Shown here: in pieces, positions 1 to 8,247 of the stretch
How the letters are laid out: every line of letters begins with the position of its first letter
Position numbering within the stretch: position 1 is the first letter of the stretch
Source: JAGOEX01 sp964630905
GTDB lineage: Bacteria > UBP6 > UBA1177
NCBI GenBank assembly: GCA_964630905.1
Contig: CAZVWR010000008.1
Span: 1 to 64,000 of the forward strand
DNA length: 64,000 bases
Direction of reading: 5' to 3'
Translations under genes and position numbers: made by a program
Notes under the pieces: model-generated
What the model was told of the DNA's origin: nothing
Databases searched by the model: none
Seen by the model: the letters and a program-made list of their open reading frames with translations, nothing else

Positions 1-32
1 TCTTGTCTGAAATCGAGGTTTTTGAAAAATAA
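1..32 (+). CDS. 3' end of an upstream gene (partial)
   Basis: An open frame enters from the left edge and stops at TAA 30-32, giving the tail LSEIEVFEK. That ending resembles the last strand of discoidin-like F5/8 type C domains, which often end in SEIEV plus an aromatic residue, but ten residues are far too few to be sure. The AAA ATPase gene follows 35 bases later. Confidence 0.25.
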   Translation, partial: LSEIEVFEK

Positions 33-67
33 ATGCGAAAAACACAAAAATTTGCATGGAGGTTGTG

Positions 68-1330
68 ATGCTTGTTGATTTCACGATAAAGAATTACCGC
101 TCGTTTAAGAATGAATCTCTTTTCAGCATGGTTGCTGAAAAAAAGAAAGAGGATATTCCTAAAAACCTGTTCAACATTTCTGAGGATAGTGACATTTCTC
201 TTTTGAAAACGGCTGTTGTTTATGGAGCGAATGCTTCAGGAAAATCGAATCTTCTGCTGGCTTTTGAAACGCTTAAAAACTTCATTTTGAACTCAACTGA
301 TTTGAAGCTCGATCAGGAAATTCCTTTCTACAAACCATTTCTGCTTGATGTTGAAACCAGAAACCAGCCGATGCTTTTTGAGATCGAATTTATCACTGCT
401 GAACCGATGAGATATAGATACTCTGTTGAATTTGATAAAACGCAGATAATTTCTGAAAAACTGATTTTCTTTCCTGAAAAGAACGGACGGAATCTTTTTG
501 AAAGAGACGGTGTAACTGGTAAATATAGTTGGGGAAGAGATTTGAAAGGCAAAAAGGAATCTCTGACGGGTGAAGTGCTCAAAAATGTCCTTTTTCTTTC
601 AAAAGCTGCCAACAATAACGAAAGCGATGAAAGATTAAGAGCTATTTATAGATATTTCAGAACGAATTTTATGTTTCATACATCTGCTGATTCATCCAGA
701 ACAGAAGTTTATTTAACAAGTTTAAAAATGAATGATTTGTCGCAGAAAGGTTTCAACGAAAGTCTGATTGAGTTTTTAAAATCTGCTGATCTTGGCATTT
801 CTTCAGTAAGGGTGAGAAAGGAAAAAACAATAAATGATCTGTCAACCAAAGTTGATATAGGTCACAGAGTTTTCAGCAGAACGAATGAAACAGGAGAAGA
901 TCATTTTTTTCAATTACAGGATGAATCTGCGGGAACAATAAAAATGTTCGATCTTGCAGGGAAAATTATTGACACTTTGCAAAAAGGAGATGTTATTGTA
1001 ATTGATGAACTTGACAGCAGTTTTCATCCTTTGATGTCAGAATACATCCTTTCAATTTTCAATGATCCTGTTAAAAATCCGAAAAATGCTCAATTAATTG
1101 TTGCAACACACGATGCTTATCTGCTCGATTCAGAAAAATTGCGTAGAGATCAGATATGGTTTGTTGAAAAAGATAAGTACGGTGCATCAAATTTATACAG
1201 TCTTGATGAATTTGAAAAAAGTGAAGTAAGAAAAAATGTTCCATTTGACAGATGGTATCTTTCCGGCAGATTCGGAGCATTGCCACTCATTGACAAAAAA
1301 CTTTTCTCAGTTGTTGAAGAAAAACAATGA
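68..1330 (+). CDS. SMC-like AAA family ATPase (AAA_15/AAA_21 type)
   Basis: Predicted cytosolic ABC/SMC-like ATPase of 420 residues. Start: GGAGG at 58-62 sits five bases before ATG 68, so this is preferred to the in-frame ATG at 56, which overlaps the Shine-Dalgarno. Seen: N-terminal IKNYRSF strand typical of RecF/OLD-like ATPases, Walker A GANASGKS (residues 53-60), a signature-like DESAGT region, Walker B VIVIDELDSSFHP (about 308-320), and VATHD near the C-terminus. In this family the gene is commonly followed by a RloB/AbiLii-type partner in two-gene defence modules. Here the stop overlaps (ATGA) a 44-codon ORF that looks like only the end of such a partner. A defence role is inferred; the ATPase family is clear. 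Confidence 0.85.
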   Translation: MLVDFTIKNYRSFKNESLFSMVAEKKKEDIPKNLFNISEDSDISLLKTAVVYGANASGKSNLLLAFETLKNFILNSTDLKLDQEIPFYKPFLLDVETRNQPMLFEIEFITAEPMRYRYSVEFDKTQIISEKLIFFPEKNGRNLFERDGVTGKYSWGRDLKGKKESLTGEVLKNVLFLSKAANNNESDERLRAIYRYFRTNFMFHTSADSSRTEVYLTSLKMNDLSQKGFNESLIEFLKSADLGISSVRVRKEKTINDLSTKVDIGHRVFSRTNETGEDHFFQLQDESAGTIKMFDLAGKIIDTLQKGDVIVIDELDSSFHPLMSEYILSIFNDPVKNPKNAQLIVATHDAYLLDSEKLRRDQIWFVEKDKYGASNLYSLDEFEKSEVRKNVPFDRWYLSGRFGALPLIDKKLFSVVEEKQ

Positions 1331-1461
1331 AAACAGCTAATTATGATGATTGCAGCATATACGAACTTAATCCATACACCAATGTTGATGAACTTCTTCA
1401 TGCAATTGAAAATCTGCGATCAGAATATCAAAGAACTCCGGTTTTTTTGTTTAGATATTAA
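1327..1461 (+). pseudogene. 44-aa ORF, probable C-terminal remnant of a RloB-like partner
   Basis: This short ORF begins in an ATGA overlap with the ATPase stop and ends at TAA 1459-1461. It contains NPYTNVDELLHAI, which resembles the NPxTNVxxLV segment I associate with the C-terminus of RloB/AbiLii proteins. RloB proteins are about 200 residues, so the nuclease-like N-terminal part would be missing. The overlap means it may still be translated by coupling. The match is from memory of the motif, so the identification is tentative; it could instead be an intact small protein. Confidence 0.4.
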
Positions 1462-1477
1462 TTGAGAGGAGACCAAA

Positions 1478-1876
1478 ATGAAAAAAGTTTTAATTATCAT
1501 CGCATCGGTGATTCTGGTTTTAATTATTGGCGGGTTCATATTTTTTCAGGTGACTGTGAGGAAGATGAACGAAGAGGTGAACCGCGAGTTTGAAAACATG
1601 TCTGAGGTTGATCTTTCTGCAATTTCTGATGGTGTTTACAGTGCAAAATGGGGGAGTTTTCCTGTCATTGCCGACCTTGAAGTAGTTGTCGCAGGTGGAA
1701 AGATCGAAAAGATCAATATGAAGAAAATGGAAAGCGGCAAAGGTTATGAAGGTCTTGAAACCATTGACAGAATTATTCAAAACCAGAAAGTGAAAGTCGA
1801 TGCTGTAACAGGTGCTACTTCAAGTAGTAAGGTCATAATGATCACAACCGCAAAAGCTCTTGAAAATAAACAGTAA
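1478..1876 (+). CDS. Membrane-anchored FMN-binding domain protein
   Basis: 132 residues with a hydrophobic N-terminal helix (about residues 4-24), then an FMN_bind (PF04205-like) domain: DGVYSAKW at the start, the IEKINM strand, and VDAVTGATSSS near the C-terminus. In this family the S/TGATxS motif can carry covalent FMN on its threonine, or line the flavin site, and the domain sits on the outer face of the membrane. Redox partner unknown; related domains occur in Rnf/Nqr subunits and small electron carriers. GAGGAG lies eight bases before ATG 1478. No neighbouring redox operon is visible. Confidence 0.8.
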   Translation: MKKVLIIIASVILVLIIGGFIFFQVTVRKMNEEVNREFENMSEVDLSAISDGVYSAKWGSFPVIADLEVVVAGGKIEKINMKKMESGKGYEGLETIDRIIQNQKVKVDAVTGATSSSKVIMITTAKALENKQ

Positions 1877-1898
1877 TTACAGTATCTTAAGAAAAATC

Positions 1899-1946
1899 GT
1901 GCAAATTGAAAGTTGCACTTGCAATTTACATAAAATAGTGTAATAT
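1899..1946 (+). promoter_or_regulatory. Inverted repeat and sigma70-like promoter for the AAA_14 gene
   Basis: GTGCAA (1899-1904) and TTGCAC (1913-1918) form a perfect 6-bp inverted repeat with an 8-base loop. It is followed directly by TTGCAA (1919-1924), a 16-base spacer and TAATAT (1941-1946). The start codon is at 1979. The inverted repeat touches the -35 box, so it could be an operator; no T-run follows, which argues against a terminator. Confidence 0.45.
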
Positions 1947-1978
1947 ACCTATATTGTTGTCCTTTTTCAGGTGCAGAA

Positions 1979-3151
1979 ATGATAGAAAGAGATGCTTCAG
2001 AGGTTTTGTTAAGATTTTCCAGGCAGTATCCTGTTATTACGGTGACAGGTCCGAGACAATCAGGTAAAACCACCCTCGTAAAACATCTGTTTAAAGACAA
2101 ACCTTATTTCAATCTTGAGCAGATCTCCCATTTTGAGTTTGCTTCCAATGATCCGGAGGGTTTCATTGCACAGATGAAAGACGGCGGAATTATCGATGAA
2201 ATTCAGAGAGTTCCGAAACTGTTGAGTCAGATTCAGGCTGTGAGTGATGAAAAGAAGGAAAATGGACAGTTTATTCTCACTGGCAGCAGTCAATTTGAAC
2301 TTTTAAGTGGCGTTTCTCAGTCTTTAGCCGGTAGAACCGCGCTTTTGACACTTCTTCCGCTTTCATTGAATGAACTGAAGAAAGCCAGAATGAATTTTTC
2401 AAATACTTTAAATATTTATCAAGGTTTTATGCCCAGAATCATTGACGAAAACCTTAATCCATCGGAAGCACTCGATTTTTATTTCAGAACATATGTTGAA
2501 CGGGATGTAAGAAATCTTCTGCAGGTAAAAAATCTTTCACAGTTTCAGATGTTTGTTAAAATGTGTGCCGGAAGAACCGGGCAATTGTTGAATTTAAGTA
2601 ATTTAGGCAGTGATGTCGGTATTTCTCATACAACTGCAAAAGAATGGATCGGCATTCTCAAAGCCAGCTATATTATTTTTACACTTGAGCCATTTTCAGA
2701 AAATATCGGGAAGCGGCTTATGAAAGCACCGAAACTCTATTTTCATGATGTTGGACTTGCCGCATTTCTACTGGGAATTGAAAACGAAAAACAGATCATG
2801 ACGCACCCTCTTTACGGCAATTTGTTTGAAAATATGATTGTTTGTGAGTTTTTAAAGTATCGTTTTAATTCCGGAAAACCTGCCAATATGACTTTTTACC
2901 GTGATAGTTCGGGTAATGAGGTTGATATAATCTGCAATATTGCAAACATGAAACTTCCGGTTGAAATTAAAGCAGGAATGACGGTTCGGGATGATTTTTT
3001 TAAGGGGTTGAATTACCTTGAGAAAAATCTGAAAGATCTTAAAGATGAGAAAATAATTGTCTATGGTGGCGATTCTATTCAGCGAAGAACCAATGCATTG
3101 ATAATTCCTCCAAATGAAATTCATCAGGAACTGAAAAATATCTGGAAATAA
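1979..3151 (+). CDS. AAA_14 / DUF4143 family ATPase
   Basis: 390-residue ATPase of the common AAA_14+DUF4143 architecture. Seen: Walker A GPRQSGKT (residues 24-31), Walker B GGIIDEIQRVP (about 67-77), sensor-like ILTGSSQFELL with the LAGR motif, PLSLNEL, a winged-helix-like middle, and a C-terminal PD-(D/E)XK-like core GNEVDI...PVEIKAG. Members are widespread, patchily distributed and of unproven function; the C-terminal fold resembles restriction-type nucleases. A second, clearly different member lies at 12235-13536. It has its own promoter and is not obviously in an operon. Confidence 0.85.
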   Translation: MIERDASEVLLRFSRQYPVITVTGPRQSGKTTLVKHLFKDKPYFNLEQISHFEFASNDPEGFIAQMKDGGIIDEIQRVPKLLSQIQAVSDEKKENGQFILTGSSQFELLSGVSQSLAGRTALLTLLPLSLNELKKARMNFSNTLNIYQGFMPRIIDENLNPSEALDFYFRTYVERDVRNLLQVKNLSQFQMFVKMCAGRTGQLLNLSNLGSDVGISHTTAKEWIGILKASYIIFTLEPFSENIGKRLMKAPKLYFHDVGLAAFLLGIENEKQIMTHPLYGNLFENMIVCEFLKYRFNSGKPANMTFYRDSSGNEVDIICNIANMKLPVEIKAGMTVRDDFFKGLNYLEKNLKDLKDEKIIVYGGDSIQRRTNALIIPPNEIHQELKNIWK

Positions 3152-3173
3152 CCTTTTGGAATAGGAGTTTGAA

Positions 3174-4112
3174 ATGACAGATGTTTTTTTTAAAGATATT
3201 GCAAAAGCACATGACCTGATAAGACCTTTTATTACAAAAACGCCGGTGATGAATAGCGGCGAGATTGATGAAATTGCCGGTTGTCAGATATTTTTCAAGT
3301 GCGAGAACTTTCAGAAAGTGGGTGCTTTTAAATTCCGTGGAGCGACAAATGCCGTCATGAGCCTGAGCGAAGAGCTTGCTTCAAAAGGGGTTTGCACTCA
3401 CAGTTCGGGAAATCATGCCGCTGCTCTTGCTCTTGCGGCACAAGAAAGAGGGATAAAAGCGTTAGTCGTTATGCCCAAAAACGCTCCTTTGATCAAAAAG
3501 AACAATGTGAAAAGTTTCGGAGCTGAAATAATTGATGTTGAACCGACACTCAAAGCAAGAATTGAAGGGCTTGAAAAAGTTGTTGCGCAAACCGGAGCGG
3601 TGTTCATTCATCCGTATGACAATCAGAAAGTGATTGCAGGGCAGGGAACTGCTATAAAAGAACTTATGGAAGAGATCGGGCTTATGGATGCTGTTATCAC
3701 TCCTGTGGGCGGCGGAGGACTTCTTTCGGGAACCTCGATCGCTGCTAAGGGAATGCTGCCTGAAGTTGAAATCTATGCAGGAGAACCGAGCGGTGCTGAT
3801 GATGCATTCAGGAGTTTAAAAGAAGGAATCCTTCTGCCGATGGAAAACCCGGATACGGTTGCCGACGGACTTCGCACATCTTTGTCGGAACGGACTTTTT
3901 CTATAATAAGATCAAATGTTTCTGCGATTTTTCCAGTTGAAGATGAACTGACAGTTTCCTCACAGAAGCTGGTGTATGAGAAACTGAATATATTAATTGA
4001 ACCGAGCTCTGCCGTGCCACTTGCCGCAATACTCAAAAATAAAGAAATATTTGCCGGGAAAAAAGTCGGACTGGTGATTTCAGGTGGAAATGTTGAGAGA
4101 TTATTTTCCTGA
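3174..4112 (+). CDS. PLP-dependent threonine/serine ammonia-lyase (or serine racemase)
   Basis: 312-residue fold-type II PLP enzyme. Seen: GAFKFRGA with Lys53 as the Schiff-base lysine, the substrate loop SSGNHAAALA, the phosphate-binding loop VGGGGLLSGT and EPSSAVPLAA near the end. There is no C-terminal ACT domain, so it resembles the short catabolic threonine deaminase or serine racemase rather than the feedback-regulated IlvA. It would convert threonine or serine to the 2-oxoacid plus ammonia, or racemise serine; sequence alone does not separate these. AGGAG lies six to seven bases before ATG 3174. The last 12 bases overlap the convergent gene at 4101. Confidence 0.85.
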   Translation: MTDVFFKDIAKAHDLIRPFITKTPVMNSGEIDEIAGCQIFFKCENFQKVGAFKFRGATNAVMSLSEELASKGVCTHSSGNHAAALALAAQERGIKALVVMPKNAPLIKKNNVKSFGAEIIDVEPTLKARIEGLEKVVAQTGAVFIHPYDNQKVIAGQGTAIKELMEEIGLMDAVITPVGGGGLLSGTSIAAKGMLPEVEIYAGEPSGADDAFRSLKEGILLPMENPDTVADGLRTSLSERTFSIIRSNVSAIFPVEDELTVSSQKLVYEKLNILIEPSSAVPLAAILKNKEIFAGKKVGLVISGGNVERLFS

Positions 4113-5420
4113 CACTTTCTTTGCAAAAGCGGCAAGATCGCTGTTGAGCCGGCTGAACTTTGCTCCGTACTGAGAGATCTTTTTCATAACGGAATCGACA
4201 TCTTTGACAATGTTGTCACCTTCTATTCTGCATTCAGTTGAATATTCACTTTTATTTTGCGTACAGTTTTTGATGAATTCATTAATTCTGACGGTGCTGA
4301 GACCTAAAAAGTCAATAAATCCGGCACTTTCCTTTTCAAGTGATTTCATCGTTTCAACATATCCAAGATAAGTTTCCACAAACCCTTTTCCATCCATTCC
4401 CTTGAGCACTTCAAGATCATTGACACTCAGATCTATCCTCTGTTTAAGCTGATCGTTCTGAAGCTGAAGATTCCCGATGTAAAACGAAATCTGCCTGTTT
4501 GCATTTTCCATTTTGACAGCAATTTCAGCAATAGAGAGCTTGTGAAGCTCCATTTCAAGAGTTCTGAGTCGTTCTTTTTCAACGGTGTATGCCTTGAGTT
4601 TTGCATTTCCTTCATCAAAAACCTGAGTGAGCTTATTTTCAGCTTCAGTGCATGCTTTTTCAGAATATTTTATAGTGCACGAGCTGTTTGTGATGTCGAT
4701 GTTCCGTGTCATTGACTGGCATGTTTCTCTCAGATTTTTGTTGACTGAAATAAGTGAAGTAACCCCTTTGAGCAGATATTCAGTTCTATCTCTGATCTCT
4801 CCTGAACTGTTATTAAGTGCGGACGAGAATTTAATTCTGGATTTTTCAAGAATTACCGAGTCATCAATAAGCCCTTTCTGCATGGTCATAACAAGGTCTC
4901 TTTTGACTCGGAGAGAATCGTTTATCTGCTGATCGTGCTCTTTTTTTGACCAGTCGTTCTTTTCTTTATTGATGATTGCCGCTTTTTTTGCCGAATTTTC
5001 CATTTCATCAAGATCTTTTCTTAAACTTTCCTTTTCATCATTTACGAGTTCAGCGGCTTTTACCACTTTGTCGTCAAGGGCTTCGCAAAGTACGAACAAC
5101 TCATCTGTGTCAACAATTTTGCAGTTTGCATAATAGTTTGTTACAGCGGTTTCGTAGGCGGAAATGTGATCTTTTAAAGGCACGAGCCGTCTTTTTGCGG
5201 AATTTCTTGCATTGCAATATATCTGAAGTTCGATCAGGACGCTTTTATCAAGTCCTTCTGCTGGTTTTTCGCAGCCCCTTTCATCTTTTGAAAGTCCTTT
5301 TTCAAGGTCGGCGATCATTTTACGATCTGCAGTTATCTTTGTATTTTCTTCTTTAAGCGAACTTCCATATATCGAAAAACATAATCCGGATAAAATGAGA
5401 ACTGTTGCAATCCCTTTCAA
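4101..5420 (-). CDS. Exported coiled-coil protein, unknown function
   Basis: 439 residues starting at TTG 5420, with GGAG about nine bases upstream and no better ATG nearby. The first 20 residues form a signal-peptide-like segment (KGIATVLILSGLCFSIYGSS). The rest is charged, heptad-rich helix with scattered cysteines (several paired as Cys-x-n-Cys), suggesting a periplasmic coiled-coil protein with disulfides. No family recognised. The 3' end overlaps the 3' end of the dehydratase by 12 bases. Confidence 0.7.
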   Translation of the reverse strand: MKGIATVLILSGLCFSIYGSSLKEENTKITADRKMIADLEKGLSKDERGCEKPAEGLDKSVLIELQIYCNARNSAKRRLVPLKDHISAYETAVTNYYANCKIVDTDELFVLCEALDDKVVKAAELVNDEKESLRKDLDEMENSAKKAAIINKEKNDWSKKEHDQQINDSLRVKRDLVMTMQKGLIDDSVILEKSRIKFSSALNNSSGEIRDRTEYLLKGVTSLISVNKNLRETCQSMTRNIDITNSSCTIKYSEKACTEAENKLTQVFDEGNAKLKAYTVEKERLRTLEMELHKLSIAEIAVKMENANRQISFYIGNLQLQNDQLKQRIDLSVNDLEVLKGMDGKGFVETYLGYVETMKSLEKESAGFIDFLGLSTVRINEFIKNCTQNKSEYSTECRIEGDNIVKDVDSVMKKISQYGAKFSRLNSDLAAFAKKVSGK

Positions 5421-5448
5421 TTTTGCACTCCATCAAATCAGCGCATAT

Positions 5449-5497
5449 ATTTTAATGATAAGGGAAAAATAGACAATTTTTTGATGATTGTTAGAAT
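5449..5497. promoter_or_regulatory. Overlapping divergent promoters
   Basis: Leftward: TTGTCT (complement of 5471-5476), 16-base spacer, TAAAAT (complement of 5449-5454), for the coiled-coil gene. Rightward: TAGACA (5470-5475), 16-base spacer, TAGAAT (5492-5497), for dtd. The two -35 boxes share five bases, so the promoters should not be occupied at the same time. Confidence 0.4.
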
Positions 5498-5522
5498 TGA
5501 CAAGTTTTTTTAGGAGTTGTCT

Positions 5523-5972
5523 ATGATCTCAGTCATTCAGAGAGTGGCAGACGCATCGGTTTCAGTTGATGGAAGTATCATTTCTTTAATAAACAAAGGG
5601 CTTTTAGTTCTTGCAGGAATTGAAAAAGGGGACACTGCGGCAGATCTTGAATACTCGGCAAAAAAAATAACGGAATTAAGGATATTTGAAGATGATGCAG
5701 GGAAAATGAACCTCTCAGTTGCCGATGTAAACGGAGAAATTCTTGCCGTCAGCCAGTTCACACTTTTAGGCAATGTGCAGAAAGGGCGCCGTCCCGGATT
5801 TGACAACGCAATGCCGCCAGAAATCGCAAAAGCGATGTTCGATGATTTCGTCAACCTTATCTCAAAAACAGTTTCAATAGTAAAAACAGGCAGTTTCGGC
5901 GCTCACATGGAAGTGTCACTTATCAATGACGGTCCAGTCACATTCGTCATAGATTCAAGAAAAAGAGTTTAG
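5523..5972 (+). CDS. dtd: D-aminoacyl-tRNA deacylase (D-Tyr-tRNA deacylase)
   Basis: Hydrolyses D-amino acids (and glycine mischarged on tRNA-Ala) from tRNA; a cytosolic homodimer. 149 residues, a normal length. Seen: MISVIQRVADASVSVDG start, the catalytic SQFTL motif with GRRPGFDNA, and the cross-subunit GPVT motif near the end. AGGAG at 5512-5516 is six bases before ATG 5523, so the upstream TTG at 5517 is not the start. Both hallmark Dtd motifs are intact. Confidence 0.95.
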   Translation: MISVIQRVADASVSVDGSIISLINKGLLVLAGIEKGDTAADLEYSAKKITELRIFEDDAGKMNLSVADVNGEILAVSQFTLLGNVQKGRRPGFDNAMPPEIAKAMFDDFVNLISKTVSIVKTGSFGAHMEVSLINDGPVTFVIDSRKRV

Positions 5973-6009
5973 GAAAGTTTGATAAAAAACTGATTTAGTT
6001 TATTATTTC
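5971..6009 (+). promoter_or_regulatory. Promoter, copy A of a duplicated intergenic segment
   Basis: TTGATA (5979-5984), 16-base spacer, TATTAT (6001-6006). About 39 bases here, beginning in the dtd stop codon, match 9200-9238 with only a few differences. The DUF4349 start is at 6043 after AGGAGGAG. Confidence 0.55.
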
Positions 6010-6042
6010 CAAGTTGTTTAAATATTTTTTCAGGAGGAGATC

Positions 6043-6864
6043 ATGAGAATTTTGAATCAAACTCTTTATATCGCGGTGATTTGTGCCGCTCTGCTTTGTT
6101 CATGTTCAAAAAGGGAGTCGATGCTGTTCGCTCCGGCATTTGATCGCGGCGGTGCTGAGGAATCAAAGATCGGTGTCAGGGGCTTCGGCTCTGAAAATAA
6201 TGCACAAACCGTTCCTGAGGTTTCAGACCGCAGACTGGTGAAAGAGGGGCGTGTCTCTTTCCATGCTGATTCCATAACGGAAACTACTCCGAAGATCCGC
6301 CAGATGATAACTCAATATAAAGGGTTTATTTCTCGTGAAGATGCCTACAATTATACTGGAAGCAAAAGTTTTACTCTTATCGCCCGCATTCCTGTTGATT
6401 CGTTCGACAAGTTTATTGAAGAGCTTGAGCATATCGCAGGTTCTTTTGATTCAAGATCTATCGGAGTGACAGACATCACGGCTCAGTTTGTTGACAGCGA
6501 AGCCCGTCTCAAAGCGAAAAAAGAGGTCGAGAAGAACTATCTTGCCATTCTTGAAAAAGCGAAAACGATAAATGAGACACTTGCAGTCCAGAAACTGCTT
6601 GGTGAGATCCGCGGTGAAATTGAGTCAGTTGAAGGACAGCTCAAGCTCATGCAGGATCAGACGGCTTACAGCACACTCACTATTTCGTATTATGAGCAGA
6701 AAGAATCGGTATTCTCATTCGTCAGAAACATCATAAACGCATTAAAAGACGGATGGGTCGGATTCCTTCAAGTGGTCATCGCAGTGGCCTATGCCTGGGT
6801 CTTCATCGTCATAGTCGCAACATTTTTGATATTCAGAATGCTGAGAAAAAACAAAAAGAAATAG
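6043..6864 (+). CDS. DUF4349 membrane lipoprotein
   Basis: 273 residues. Seen: lipobox-type start ending LLCSCSKRE (lipidated Cys about residue 21), a DUF4349 domain with the typical LVKEGRVSF strand, the GFISREDAYN motif, the IPVDSFDKFIEEL motif and the VDSEARLKAKK coiled coil leading to LMQDQTAYSTLTI, then a transmembrane helix (about residues 243-263) and a basic tail. The family sits in the cell envelope; its biochemical role is unknown. AGGAGGAG precedes ATG. The next gene starts six bases after its stop. Confidence 0.85.
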   Translation: MRILNQTLYIAVICAALLCSCSKRESMLFAPAFDRGGAEESKIGVRGFGSENNAQTVPEVSDRRLVKEGRVSFHADSITETTPKIRQMITQYKGFISREDAYNYTGSKSFTLIARIPVDSFDKFIEELEHIAGSFDSRSIGVTDITAQFVDSEARLKAKKEVEKNYLAILEKAKTINETLAVQKLLGEIRGEIESVEGQLKLMQDQTAYSTLTISYYEQKESVFSFVRNIINALKDGWVGFLQVVIAVAYAWVFIVIVATFLIFRMLRKNKKK

Positions 6865-6870
6865 AAGCAA

Positions 6871-6909
6871 ATGATCAGAAAACTCTTCAAACTCGATGAA
6901 CCGCTTGGA
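6871..6909 (+). repeat. Shared start-codon segment, copy 1
   Basis: ATGATCAGAAAACTCTT plus the following bases encode MIRKLFKLDEPLG. The same stretch recurs at 12022 (35-39 bases, few mismatches) and its first 24 bases at 8224. The three coding regions downstream of it are not related to one another. Confidence 0.75.
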
Positions 6910-7662
6910 AGAACGGGATTTATTCTGGGTAGTGCTGTCATATTTTTTACGATCTCAGTTTTGTTCTCAATTTTTGTTGTGATATCGCCTAGATGGTCTT
7001 TTTTGATATATTTATTATTGTTTTTAATTGTTCCGTTATCTGCTAAGAGACTGAAAGATCTTGGAAGGAATAGGCTTTTTTCGTTATTTTTGCTGATGCC
7101 AGTTCTTTTTATGTTGTTTATTGAAGGCAGGGATGTAATCAGACCGATTCTGCAAAATTTTTCAATGGAATATGCGAAAACTGTTATTTATGTAATTATG
7201 ACTGTTTCTTCAGTGTCCAATTTGATATGTTTTTTTCTGTTTATTTATCTTGTTTTTAGTGAAGGCAATATTGCAGCAGAGAAATATGCGAAAAAGAAAA
7301 GCGCAATGATAATAGACAGAGTTTTCATTTGGGTGTGTGTTTTCGGTTTTTTCGCATTTCTTATCGGAAGCTGTCAATATGAAATTTATCAAAGCAAAAA
7401 AGCTGCAATGAAAGTTGTAGAAGCAGTTGACAAGTTTAAAATTGAAAAAGGTTATTATCCAAAGAAAATGGAAGAGCTTATTCCTGATTATATTGCAGAG
7501 ATCCCGAAAGTGGAAGGCGGCTTTATAGGCAAAGGATTATTTTATCATCTTTATAAAAATGATGAAGATAATAGTTCAGAGTATTGTGTCGGATTCATTT
7601 ATATGCCGATAAGACATGTTACATATTGTTCCAAGAACCGAGTTTGGCGTGATTGGGATTAA
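6871..7662 (+). CDS. DUF805-like membrane protein with a pseudopilin-like C-terminal tail
   Basis: 263 residues. Four to five hydrophobic segments; LSAKRLKDLGRN around residue 56 fits the RRLHDxGRS signature of DUF805. After the last helix (about 145-165) comes a soluble part with AVDKFKIEKGYYPKKMEELIPDYI, which looks like the periplasmic part of a T2SG/type IV pilin-like protein, where this motif is common. The first 39 bases are almost identical to the start of the gene at 12022. No clear Shine-Dalgarno, unlike most neighbours; it is probably coupled to the DUF4349 gene. Confidence 0.6.
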   Translation: MIRKLFKLDEPLGRTGFILGSAVIFFTISVLFSIFVVISPRWSFLIYLLLFLIVPLSAKRLKDLGRNRLFSLFLLMPVLFMLFIEGRDVIRPILQNFSMEYAKTVIYVIMTVSSVSNLICFFLFIYLVFSEGNIAAEKYAKKKSAMIIDRVFIWVCVFGFFAFLIGSCQYEIYQSKKAAMKVVEAVDKFKIEKGYYPKKMEELIPDYIAEIPKVEGGFIGKGLFYHLYKNDEDNSSEYCVGFIYMPIRHVTYCSKNRVWRDWD

Positions 7663-7673
7663 AGGAGGAAAAG

Positions 7674-8195
7674 ATGAGAAAAACAATAGTTTTAACTGCT
7701 TGCATGATTCTGGCGGTGAGTTTTCTTTATGCAAAACGAATGGCTCCCGAATTGATCGATCCGGTTAAGAATGATAAATATGTTGTCACTGCACCTAATG
7801 CTTGTCACTGGCACAACGACCCTAAAACAAAAGAATTCGTCCGCCCTGGCTGCTGTTTTATGGGCGGGATTCATGTTTATGATAGAAAAACGAAGGATCT
7901 GATCTGGCGGACCCGAGTTTATGAAGTGAAGGTCAATCCTTGCGTCGAGCTCGATGTGCAGGAAGTCTATATTACAAAAATGGAGTTGAAAGGAGATATT
8001 CTGACTGTAACAAATGAGAAAAACTTTGTTTATGAAGTCGATCTGAAAAATAAGAAGATAAAGGCAGTTAAAGGAGATCTTGTTATAAAAAACAGATTTG
8101 CCGATGAATCTGACAAGTGTGATGATCCTTTCAATCCTGAAATATCTGAGCAGGGAACAGCATGTGATCAGGAAGAAGTTAAAAAAATAAAATGA
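7674..8195 (+). CDS. Exported hypothetical protein
   Basis: 173 residues; ATG 7674 is preferred because AAGGAGGA is placed just before it, while an upstream TTG in frame overlaps the previous stop. Signal peptide about residues 1-20 (ending LYAKR). The mature part has six cysteines, including adjacent Cys in PGCCFMGG, and a C-terminal acidic Cys pair, suggesting a disulfide-bonded periplasmic protein. No known domain recognised. Confidence 0.65.
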   Translation: MRKTIVLTACMILAVSFLYAKRMAPELIDPVKNDKYVVTAPNACHWHNDPKTKEFVRPGCCFMGGIHVYDRKTKDLIWRTRVYEVKVNPCVELDVQEVYITKMELKGDILTVTNEKNFVYEVDLKNKKIKAVKGDLVIKNRFADESDKCDDPFNPEISEQGTACDQEEVKKIK

Positions 8196-8223
8196 AAATA
8201 CTATTTATCTCTGAAAGTTAAAA

Positions 8224-8247
8224 ATGATCAGAAAACTCTTCAAACAG
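8224..8247 (+). repeat. Shared start-codon segment, copy 2
   Basis: Identical over 24 bases to 6871-6894, including the ATG; the similarity stops abruptly after codon 8. Confidence 0.75.
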
